A stretch of 64,000 nt of DNA from Rhododendron vialii (taxonomy: Eukaryota; Streptophyta; Magnoliopsida; Ericales; Ericaceae): contig NC_080559.1 of the NCBI RefSeq assembly GCF_030253575.1, positions 3,990,501 to 4,054,500 on the forward strand, in the 5' to 3' direction. Of this stretch, positions 55,018-64,000 are shown piece after piece. The translations under genes were made by a program, and so were the position numbers. How positions within the stretch are numbered: position 1 is the first letter of the stretch; each line of letters starts with the position of its first letter. A model generated the notes under the pieces. That model worked only from the letters and a program-made list of their open reading frames with translations, did not search any database and was not told the DNA's origin.

Positions 55018-55985
55018 TCACCCCCAAATTATCCTCCCTCTCTCACGGTACACTCTCCCTTTCCCTCTCTGCCGTCTCTCTCTCTCTCTCTCTCTCTGCC
55101 TTTGTCATAGCCGAAGGGACAAAACTTCGCCGTTAAGTAAAACGGCCGCAACAGCTGCCCCTTCGTCTCCCCTTCCAGCTAGTTTCTCTCAGCCCTCCCA
55201 TGACTGAAAGGCCAACTTGGCCATTAAGAAAGATGGCCACCGCTCGTTTCGGCGAATTGCAGCCCGGTTTGACGCCTATATATACCCGCCTTCCTCACCA
55301 TCCGAAAACACCAAAGCAACACACACACACACCTCTCTTACTCCCTGCGTCCAGAACGGTGAGAAATAGGAGAAGAAAAAGCTCCGGCCATGGAGGATTA
55401 ATGAGAGAAAGTTTAGAAAGAGAAAAGTGGGTTTTGCCCTTGCACCACCCCAAACTCGGAACTAACTCTCCCAACTTTCTACCCACTCCTGAAGCTTCCC
55501 AAAACCGCCACCAATTTCCTTAAACCGAGCCCGAACCGTCCTACTTCGGTCATCTTCTCCGTCCTACAGTTTTCTGCCATATTCACCATTTGATATTACA
55601 TCGGGTATCAACACTCTATTTGATATTATTTACTTATAAGATTACCTTTATGATTTTTATTTTACAACTTTATGATATTATTATTCATAAAAACTACTTA
55701 CTGGATATTATTTACTGACTGTGTAATATTATTTTAGTATAAAACATAATAGTTATATCAATTTAATTTATCTGATAGATTAAGTGGATAGTTAAGTGAT
55801 ATTTTTTTGTAAAAAGTTTAGACTATATATTTTTGTGTTAAAAAATGGTTATTTCTCAAAATACTTAGGTAAAAGTGCCAAAATTTTACTTTTTTGATTC
55901 CTCTCGTCAAGACAAATTAATAACCCGTAAAAATTTGGCACAAAACTAACAAATGAGAAAAAAATTCAAATAAGAACAACTTTTA
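55018..55985. other. Promoter-like patch, no supported gene
   Basis: A (TC)n run at about 55,076-55,096 and TATATATA near 55,277 are followed by a pyrimidine-rich leader. An open frame at 55,200-55,523 has no recognisable domain. The rest is AT-rich, and 55,790-55,990 resembles half of the foldback MITE at 48,205. It may be a decayed LTR or promoter, but this is not provable here. Confidence 0.4.
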
Positions 55986-56592
55986 GATTTAAGTTAAGTC
56001 CAAGGTAATGCAGGTAGTAAATCCAAAAGATCTTCCTTCTTGAATAAGAGAGACAATAGATGGAATTTTGTTTTTTAGTGCTCCCGGGACGCCATGTGGC
56101 GGTGTCACGACACCTTTTTCACTATAAATTTTCGTGAGGCCTAGGAAAAAGTGTATGCATATAACATGAATATGTGGTAAAAAAGGGTATTGGAATATCA
56201 CATGACGGAGCCTCAAGACCATCGAATAAATTCTCGAGCTTCTTAATGGCTCATAATTCCGCATTAAAAGAGTTGGACTGCTGATTTGATTCATTGTGTA
56301 AATTTGAACATATAGGTTTCATTAAATTTGCAAAGAAGGGACGAAGCACATTAGTGGGTATTTGAATGTACAATTGGAGATGTAGCATGGAAGAAAATGG
56401 GTGAATTTTCAAACCATGGATAAATTCTCGAGCTTCTTTTATTTATTTATTTATTGCAATGACACAAGTTCTTCTTCTTTTAATAAAAAAAAACAAGCTA
56501 GCCTTATCTTATGGAACTTTCATAATTCAAAAATGATTACAGACTTGGGTTTTACTTAGAGCTAGCAAACACTGCCGCCTAAATATATGCGG

Positions 56593-56672
56593 GTGCAAGT
56601 TGGATTTTCACAACATTTGTAAAAATTTGATCAAACAATTTTACAAAAATGTTGTGAAAATCCAACTTGCAC
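56593..56672. repeat. Near-perfect hairpin, ~33-bp arms
   Basis: GTGCAAGTTGGATTTTCACA and the following ACATTTGTAAAA are matched in reverse complement by TTTTACAAAAATGTTGTGAA and the following AATCCAACTTGCAC, with one two-base bulge and a 13-nt loop. It lies in a segment (about 56,365-56,745) absent from the other arm. It may be a tiny MITE or a small-RNA precursor-like fold. Confidence 0.75.
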
Positions 56673-57337
56673 ACACGATAACAAATGTGTTCGGAGCCAT
56701 GCTTATGAACCATTCTTGGGAGTTCGTTTGAAGAGCCATACTTTCCACGGTGTTTACCCTTGTGTAAAAGAGGAGATGACACCTTGGCTTATTAATCCAT
56801 GTTTGGATTGAAAAATGTTTTGTGTAAGGATTTGCTTGAATAAACTCGTGTACATGCACGGGGTACTTCAAATCTTTTGGGAGTAAACAATACTATTGTT
56901 TAGCGCAATAGTAAAACCTTGCATGGTTAACATATTCTGGCAATCAAAATGGAAAATTACAGTAATCGCGAAGCGAATATATGCTGTTGGGCATGCTCCA
57001 GCAACCCTTTGGAGTTTAGACCTTGTATATGACCTCCAATTGAATGTGTTCTTGTTTGAATTCCTCGATGGAATTAAGTTTAAGTGTCAAGCTTTCCCCG
57101 GCAGCACGAGAGTTTCTTGGATTGATCCAGCGATCTATTTCTAGAGTGAAATGAGGTTTTCGATTGACCTTTGATCGAGCGAAGCAGCAGTCGAGCAAGC
57201 AAATGGCAGGCTTCCTGGAGGCGGAGTGGCACCGAGGCTAACTATGGTTGTTTGCTTGAGCAACCACGAGCAACCTGTCGATTACCTGGTTTCAGCAGTG
57301 CATGCATACACCGTCACCACCCCTGCCATGGCGCTTA

Positions 57338-57376
57338 ATATGGAGGCTTAGATGTCCTCCTAAATTGCATTTCTTT
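57338..57376 (+). pseudogene. LINE zinc-binding (zf-RVT) remnant
   Basis: In one frame the sequence translates as IWRLRCPPKLHFF, closely matching the IWKL..PPK..FF core of the plant LINE reverse-transcriptase zinc-binding domain. Flanking sequence is too decayed to extend it. Confidence 0.5.
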
Positions 57377-57806
57377 CAAAACCTGACCACAGTCTCGAAA
57401 AACCTGATTTTGATCTAGTCGTGTTCGACAAACATCTTGGACGAACATTCAATCCGATAAAAACGATTCTCAAAATTCCAGAAATCGTACGCGCACATGA
57501 GAACTAACGAGCTGGTGAAGTTTCCAACGAGATCAAAGAGTGCTCTGCTGATTTACTAGTTTGAAAGGTGCATCGAAGAGAAAATGCGGCGGAATGAAAG
57601 AGCAAAAATCCCCTCAAAAAACAAAAAAAAACAAAAAAAAGAGCACGTACGCAATCTATAAGAATATCATATCATATCATAAGAAACAAAAGAAAAAGAA
57701 ACAGGATCGAGGAGATGAGCAAGCAATCAAAGGAGAAAATAACACATACAAAATTCTGTAGTTTAGCATCTTGAGGAGTTTGTTCCACTGCACATCTCAA
57801 TTTTCA

Positions 57807-58642
57807 AGTCCGGCTTCTTTCCAATCCATAGGAAATTGGAGGATCCTCCGATTCCAATTCAATGGTCAAGATTATCCCAATATCTCTAGCCCGCTCATAT
57901 GGTATTCTACGTACGGACACTCAATTACTCTCCAAATATTTTCCAATTATCACATTTCAGACACCAATTTACCAAATTCCAAACATTAGTAAAATTTCAT
58001 ATCGTAACTTTAATAACAAGTATAGGTTCAAAAAACTATCAGATTTACATGGTTAATCAAAGAACTCCTTTTGCATTTCTTCTAAAATATTTTTTCTGTA
58101 AAAATTATCTTACGTTCAATTACTTACTCTTACGACTTCTTTCGAATTTTCATAACTGTTTCTTAATTTCAATTTTCTTACATACAAGAACAACTACATC
58201 ATTGAGTACACGTCACAGTGCGAAGCACATGTGGAAATGCACTTGTATCAGTAAAAAAAATCTCACGAGCTACATAATAAGATAATATCAGCGAAAAAAA
58301 TCATGCTGAAAGAAAAAAAAATTACTGATATAATCTTAGTAAAAAAATCCTCATGAGCTATATAATTTTTTGTTCAGATGCAAGATTAAAGGGGACATAA
58401 GACGCCTTTCAAAAAAAATTAATGAATTTTTTGTAACAACTTTGAAGATTAATGAATTTTTTTCGCCATTCAAAAAAAGGGGGAGGGAAGATGCTTATTT
58501 AATTGAGAAATATTGGGAGAGCAATTGGGTGTCCGTAGAATACCATATAAGCTTTGGGGCTTGAGTTACTAGGGTAATCTTAACCATTGAATTGGAATTG
58601 AAGGATCCTTCAATTCCCTATGGATTGGAGAGGAGCCGGAGT
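57807..58642. mobile_element. Mutator-like foldback element with 11-bp target duplication
   Basis: Terminal inverted repeats begin AGTCCGGCTTCTTTCCAATC and (reverse complement) ACTCCGGCTCCTCTCCAATC and continue for about 165 bp (both contain ATATGGTATTCTACG). CTCAATTTTCA is directly repeated on both sides (57,796-57,806 and 58,643-58,653). The size (836 bp), the long terminal repeats and the long target duplication fit a non-autonomous Mutator-like element. There is no transposase. Open frames inside are not supported. Confidence 0.88.
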
Positions 58643-58654
58643 CTCAATTTTCAC

Positions 58655-59167
58655 CGCCCTAATTTCAAATAGGATGCTAAATTTGGTGCTTTACTTTTGT
58701 ACACAAGTGCTCCATCTTAAAATGAAGTTACTAGTAACTTCATATACAAAGTCGACAGCTCCTTGGCCGGAGGTTCCTGTACCAATTGTCTTTGGTTCGG
58801 TTTCTCTCGGCTGGTCTCCCCACTCCGGTGACTATACCGGTCTGGTTTTCCCAGATCCGGTGGGTGAATAAGTTTTTTGCCTATTTAGGTTGTTTGTTCT
58901 GGTTTGATGTTGATTTCATCAGTGCTTATGGTTATGATTTGTATTGGGTGTCCCTTTGAACTCTACTACTAAAATCAGAGACGGTCCTAATGCCCTGCAT
59001 TTATATATGTTCTACCTTGGCACAGTATGTGCTCAGGAGCCTCCTAGTGAATGTGTTCCGGTGTTTAGGTTTTAGAAGTTTTGATTTTTTCTTGTATTTT
59101 CTGATGAAATCGTTGTAGCCTTCGGATATTATGAAATGAATTGATTGCCTATTTTCAAAAAAAAAAA
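58655..59167 (+). mobile_element. LINE 3' end with poly-A
   Basis: A GT-rich non-coding tail (GGTTCCTGTACCAATTGTCT, TTAGGTTGTTTGTTCTGG, AATGTGTTCCGGTGTTTAGG) ends with TTGATTGCCTATTTTC and 11 A. It looks like the 3' end of a truncated LINE that continues the remnant left of the Mutator-like insertion. Confidence 0.55.
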
Positions 59168-59745
59168 TACAAAGTGGAGTACCTGCATACAAATGTGGAG
59201 TGTCAAAATCAATTCCCTTTCAAATACCCTGACTCAGTGCAGTGGGCCGAACCCGGCCTGCTTCTAATCTTCCAATGTGGGCGGACCAGACCCTAACAGG
59301 CAAGATGGCCGAACGGTAGTGGGCCGTGCCGACGGCCCACCCATTGTGTAGCCCAGGTAAGTGCCCAGAATCCATCCTTAGTTGGGTCGGTCTAGACTTC
59401 GGTGAGAAGTGAGAACAGACAAATACGCCTTTTATATGAACACTCCTGGCCACTCTCTCTCACTCTATCTCTCTCTCTCTCTCATCACAATCACACTCTT
59501 CACTGGACAGATCTCTCGGAAGCAACAATGTCGCCTCCCCTCTGCTGATCTCTCACAACAGTAGACGCAGAATGGAACACACTATGCACTCTGTCTCTCT
59601 TTAATAAATATATATACAGATATATGTATTGATTTTGGTATATATACATAGATATCTAGGGCTACCATTTTTAATATACTATATGTAGATCGTAGCTTTT
59701 TCTCAATCTGGAAGGAGAGAGAAATCGGGTGGGGCAGGGCACGCG
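59168..59745 (+). promoter_or_regulatory. Upstream region and 5' leader of the PMT gene
   Basis: Contains GGGCCG/CGGCCC-rich sequence at 59,245-59,340, a (TC)n run at about 59,453-59,490, and a seven-codon upstream open frame ATGTCGCCTCCCCTCTGCTGA-like at 59,528-59,548 that could affect translation if it lies in the transcript. AT repeats at 59,603-59,650 include TATATATA. The transcription start is not determinable. Confidence 0.4.
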
Positions 59746-62700
59746 ATGGGGGGTTACTACTTGTGGTCATCATCAGCTTTCGATTCGAAGTCGGGCCAAC
59801 TGATTTTGGTGGCTCTCTTGGTAATGATTGCCTCTTTCTATACGGGCACTCTCTTCGGCACCAATTCGTCTCTTTATAGTACTATCTCACTCCTTCCCTC
59901 CAACTCTTCTTCATCATCACCGCCTTCCCCTGGTAATCTTTCTCTCTCTCCCTCTCTGAGCAAGTTATGGTAGAAAGATTTACCAAACTGGGATCTATCA
60001 TGGGATATTTTAATGTTAAATTGGTGAATTTTCTGGTGCTATAGAAATTTGCAAGAGAGAGCCTACTAATATTTGCTTTCATTGGTAATGGCTAGTAATT
60101 TCATTGACGACGAAGAGTACTATTGAGACCCTTGGGTCTATAGTAAGGGAAGTGTTTTGGTGGTCTTGTCTTGAGCCATTGCTCTCACTGTGCATTAAAC
60201 TAGTGCATGCCTAATCAATATCTCAAGTGGGCCCTATGTCATCCAAAATGTGCCAAATTAAGGCTTGGGCCTTAGAAGCACAAGGTTTCAGGCGTTGCAT
60301 AGGGTCATAACTGTTTTGAGTCTTCTGGTTACATGGATCTATGCTTTCTGTGGTTGCAGGTGTTCCAACTTTTACAAACGGAGTTGGTCTTTCGTATAGG
60401 AGAATACCTCTAACAATCCCAGACACTGGGATGGACATTTGCCCTTTGGTATTCAATGAGTATATCCCATGCCATAATGTTACTTACGTGAAAGAATTGC
60501 TTCCAAAGCTAGATCTTTCAAGGAGAGAAGAACTAGAGAGGCATTGCCCTCCCCTTGAAAGACGTTTGTTTTGCTTGGTGCCACCACCAGAAGATTACAA
60601 GATACCAATAAGATGGCCAACTAGTAGGGACTATGTTTGGCGCAGCAATGTGAATCACACGCGCCTTGCTGAGGTAAAAGGAGGACAAAATTGGGTGCAT
60701 GAGAAGGATAAATTATGGTGGTTTCCTGGTGGTGGTACTCATTTCAAACATGGGGCTTCTGAGTACATCGAGAGGTACTTTTGGTTAAGTTGTTCCTATC
60801 GTTCTTTGTTGTGTATTATTGTGTGTGTGTGTACACACACACACACACTCGATATAGCCTAGGTGTTGGTTCTGTTACCACCTACAACACATTCACGCAT
60901 TCAATCTGTTAGAAAATATGAAATCAGAAGTTGGTGGGCACGGAGATTCAAGTGTTGTTAAAAGTCAATTCCTAGTTGCCTGATTGTCAAGTTCGATTTA
61001 GTTCGTATAGGGAATGATCTGACGTAATGCTCTTTCCTAACAAAAAGCGAAGTAAGACCTGATTACATAAATGTAAACAAGACATGATAGTCCCCTATAG
61101 ATGATATGATCATCCTTTTTCTTACAGAGAGTATACTTTTACTATGTTATTATTTTTGTGCCTCATAGGAATTCCCAAAGTATGACAAATTCAACCAATC
61201 CTACTGTTTTTGTTCATTGACGCAGAAATGATGATGTATAGCAGTACTAAAAACATTAAGCACTGCAGCCTAGAATATATTTTGTGATAGGTTCCGACCA
61301 TATATAATATTCTGGGAAATGAAATTTAAGTTGTAGATTCAGTTGGGATAAGTTTGGTCTCTTTTAATCTAAAAAGTCATACATGTTAGAATTGCAGTAT
61401 CAAGTCATTGAAATTTTGTTAAATTAAACCAGTTTTTTCCATTGACGCGGAGATAATGATTTATGGCAACCTTAGAAACATAAAACAGTGCTGCCAAGAA
61501 GATAATTCGTTAGGTTCCGACCCCAGAAAATATGCTGGCCAATGAATTTGAAGTTTGAATGAAAGTTGTGGATTTGTTGGGATAAGTTTGGTCTTATTTG
61601 ATTTAAAAGGTCAGACAGATTGTTAGATTTGCAGTACCAAGTCATCGGAAATTTTGCATAGCTACAGTTAAGGCAATCGTACGTTACCTGGAATGCAGAT
61701 CGTTTTGGTACGATGATCAGGAATGAGGACATGGTACACACTACACACTGCATACCCGAAATTGTGGTACACTGGGATAGGTTCGTATTGAACGGAATTA
61801 TACACTTGTACTTTTGTGTGAAGAGAATTGTGGACATCAAACACAGCTGAAATTCCGCCGTGAACCTGTTTCCTGTCGGACGGAAAGTATTCAGAAAATT
61901 TAAAATTTTGATCCCTGCAAGCATGTACACACAACAGACTCCCCTGAGCGACGACTGGGTAGTATTCTATGTTTCCATGTTGTCCTTTTTCTTGTCGGCT
62001 TAGATTAGCTTGTAAAATGATTACTTTTGGGAGTGGTGATAAATTAAGTAATGCTTAATCCAAATGAGTGACAAAACGCTGTGAATTATTGCATGTGTAA
62101 TCACAAGATAAGGGCATGAAACCTTCTACGGCCATGTCTCACATAGATTTCATAGTTGACAGTGGTTAGATGACTTCATATGATAAAGCGTTTATGGGTG
62201 ATTACTTCTTATGATATTTTCTTTGTCTTATTTTCTAATATTAGTTGTCAAAAAAGAGAATTATTTCCGTCTATTTTTTTTATTGTCTGTTTGTAGGATT
62301 TTCTGTGCATCTGTGCTTCTAAAGATTCTATGATTCTACAACTTAGACTGTGTAGTTGATTAGCTGTTGGCTGGTAACCGGTTCCATATCTAAATCTGTA
62401 CTTCTAAAGATTCTATGATTCTACCACTTAGACTATGTAGTTGATTAGCTGTTGGCTGGTTTCATATCTAAATTCCATTATCTGAGTTACGGTTTTCAGT
62501 GAGACAGACCCGGAAGTTGTTTCTTAATATTCTACTATTCTTTTTCGATGTTGCAGGTTAGGAAAGATGATTACTAATGAAGATGGCGATCTGCGTTCTG
62601 CTGGGGTGTTCCAAATTTTGGACGTGGGTTGTGGGGTTGCTAGCTTCTCAGCTTATCTTCTTCCATTAAATATACAAACAATGTCCTTTGCTCCCATAGA

Positions 62701-62846
62701 TAGCCATGAAAATCAAATTCAATTTGCCTTGGAGCGAGGAATTGCTGCAATGATTTCTTCTTTAGCCACAAAGCAACTACCATATCCCAGTAGCTCTTTT
62801 GAAATGGTTCATTGTTCGAGGTGTCGTGTTGATTGGCATAAAAATG
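59746..62846 (+). CDS. PMT6-like: Probable methyltransferase, PMT6-like, 5' part (partial)
   Basis: Three exons are visible: 59,746-59,932, 60,360-60,774 and 62,557-62,846, with junctions CCCTG|GTAATC, TTGCAG|GTGTTC, CGAGAG|GTACTT, TTGCAG|GTTAGG and AAAATG|GTATAT. They join in frame to about 297 of the roughly 600 residues usual for the family. The N terminus has a signal anchor (about residues 18-37, [20 protein letters not shown]), typical of type II Golgi membrane proteins. The lumenal part has [21 protein letters not shown] and the SAM-binding [15 protein letters not shown], and ends in [12 protein letters not shown]. The closest match I know is the Arabidopsis PMT6 type of the QUASIMODO2-related family, thought to methylate pectic polysaccharide. 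The remaining exons must lie beyond 64,000 or deep in the following intron. Orthology is from memory of the family. Confidence 0.88.
60817..60848. repeat. (TG)n(AC)n palindromic microsatellite in intron 2
   Basis: TGTGTGTGTGTG runs directly into TACACACACACACACAC, making a self-complementary dinucleotide tract just inside the PMT6-like intron. Confidence 0.85.
61195..61655 (+). repeat. Tandem duplication ~225 bp in intron 2
   Basis: Landmarks TTCATTGACGCAGA / TCCATTGACGCGGA, TAGGTTCCGACC and GGGATAAGTTTGGTCT each occur twice at about 222-225 bp spacing. The copies have diverged, so the duplication is old. Open frames on the minus strand here are not supported. Confidence 0.8.
62305..62470 (+). 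repeat. Tandem duplication ~84 bp in intron 2
   Basis: CTTCTAAAGATTCTATGATT and TAGTTGATTAGCTGTTGGCT occur twice about 84 bp apart, 90 bp before the exon 3 acceptor. Confidence 0.85.
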
Positions 62847-64000
62847 GTATATTTACTAGATCGAAAGTTTTTCTTTTGTGAGTTTCAGATGTTGGCTTTT
62901 AGAATTGTTTTTTTTGTTGATATGCTTATCAGTTTATTTAAGCTGAATTTGGCTCTTAAAATTATGTTGCTGCACCATAGCAAACTTGAATTGTAGCGAC
63001 AGCCTGTAGAGTGACTAAAACATTCACTGATGGTTGTATAGTCCTTGAAACACTTCTTGAGACCAACAGTCGACCCAACAATTCGCAATACAGATTCTGT
63101 TAGAGACTTCCCTACATCAGCTCTAAGTCAACCAAAGTTTCATTGTGGGGTAGCTGTTAGAGTTGTACAGAGAAAAACAATTCAATAATGACATGGGGAT
63201 TGATAAATTATTTGCAGAGGTGGGTATAAAGGAGAAAGATGACGATTATAATAGGTGAAGAATGAATCAGTGAGGTGGACCATACAGTGGTTGTTGGTTT
63301 GAGGTTTCTAGTCTTCGTGCAGATGAGAAATTATGGTGAGAATGTGCACTCTCAGGCGGATCAAAGGGGATAAGTAAGGGAACGAGAAGATCCGAGAATA
63401 TGATTTTGGATTGCGTTTCTCATCTTTTGGCAACATTTTGATAGTGCTACAATAGGGACTTCTATCACCTGCTGAATTTGGAAGGTTGTCTGAAGTTGCA
63501 TGTGACGTACTTTATTGATGCTCAAGCCGCTAATAATCTTCTCTTACACCCTCTGTAAATTGTAACCTGAATTTCTGGTCAAAGCATTATTAGAGTTTTA
63601 CCTAGAGCTGAAAGAACGGGAGAAAGTAAGAAAAAAAGGAAAAAGAAAAAGTAAGCCCAGCATAAGAAATTTCTTTGTAGCTGCGTATGATTGGTATGTC
63701 CATCATGAGAATAGATGTAAAAGCTAATAACTATGTTGGATAGAAAATAGAGTGACCTTGAGTGGCATGTGCTATCCGGCCCACTGTTCTTTTAGTGGGT
63801 TTGAGTCATGGGAATCAGCTATCTATGGATTGATACGCTGTCTTTACCTTGTGTCGGATTGACTAGATGGGTCGACTGGGTTGATAGGGGAAGTCCTCCC
63901 CTAAGTTTGGTTTGTGGGTGGTAGTCTTACTGGATTGCATCTCCACAGAAAGGGGCCAAATGATGCTTATGTGGGAGCCTGGGTAGGACCTCCGAACTAT
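62847..64000 (+). other. Intron 3 of the PMT6-like gene, open to window end
   Basis: After the donor ATG|GTATAT no sequence encoding the expected next segment (DGILL.E, then a RPGG/RPNG motif) is visible. The open frames here lack family motifs. It is best explained as a long intron continuing past the window. Confidence 0.6.

Larger units (their letters stand above)
50190..57090. repeat. Right arm of large inverted duplication
   Basis: Reverse complement of about 35,100-42,360. It holds the paralogous dioxygenase and its own insertions: about 50,407-50,650, the MITE at 50,774, the hAT-like element at 51,731, and a roughly 1.5-kb non-matching block at 54,430-55,985. The order of shared landmarks is preserved along the whole arm. 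Confidence 0.85.

Noticed and set aside
55200..55523. 107-codon open frame after a TATA-like sequence
   Set aside because: No recognisable domain, low-complexity CT/CA leader, no splice-consistent continuation. Kept only as a promoter-like patch.
61472..61934. Minus-strand open frames of 152 and 88 codons
   Set aside because: They sit in PMT6-like intron 2 across a tandem duplication and have no recognisable motif.

Overview
This is nuclear DNA from a flowering plant, most likely a eudicot. The evidence is an intronless PLS-class pentatricopeptide (PPR) gene, GT-AG introns in the other genes, plant-type U2 snRNA sequences with a plant upstream sequence element, and many small plant transposons (TRIM, MITE, hAT, Mutator-like, SINE and LINE remnants). 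Only four protein-coding loci look real: one PPR gene, two copies of a 2-oxoglutarate/Fe(II) dioxygenase gene, and the 5' part of a PMT6-like methyltransferase gene. Nearly all other open frames are accidental.

Positions 1 to about 32,880 form a decayed segmental array. The ancestral module appears to be a U2 snRNA gene on the minus strand lying head-to-head with a PPR gene on the plus strand. Repeats of this module start at about 1 (cut by the window edge), 10,607, 22,310, 26,530 and 31,466. In the first four units the PPR gene survives only as scattered, reordered fragments, and U2 survives as pieces or as one nearly full-length copy (23,688-23,896) that still has a plant Pol II-type snRNA promoter. 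The units were later filled with a GC-rich repeat, a 20-bp minisatellite, about 1.5-kb tandem foldback elements with C-tracts, a TRIM with its target duplication, a solo LTR with its target duplication and several MITEs. The last unit carries the intact PPR gene (32,889-35,084) and a further, mutated U2 copy.

From about 35,100 to 57,090 lies a large inverted duplication. The arms (about 35.1-42.36 kb and 50.19-57.09 kb) are separated by a 7.8-kb spacer of LINE remnants, MITEs and microsatellites. Each arm carries a three-exon dioxygenase gene with intact iron- and 2-oxoglutarate-binding residues, and the two genes face each other tail-to-tail. Insertions found in only one arm, for which the other arm gives an empty site, date those transposons after the duplication.

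From about 57,100 to 59,170 there are LINE remnants, one interrupted by a Mutator-like foldback element with an 11-bp target duplication. From 59,746 to the window end lies the 5' part (three exons) of a Golgi-type putative methyltransferase gene of the PMT6 type. The loci do not form a pathway. The PPR protein would act in organelle RNA processing, the dioxygenases in soluble small-molecule oxidation, and the methyltransferase in Golgi cell-wall polysaccharide modification.
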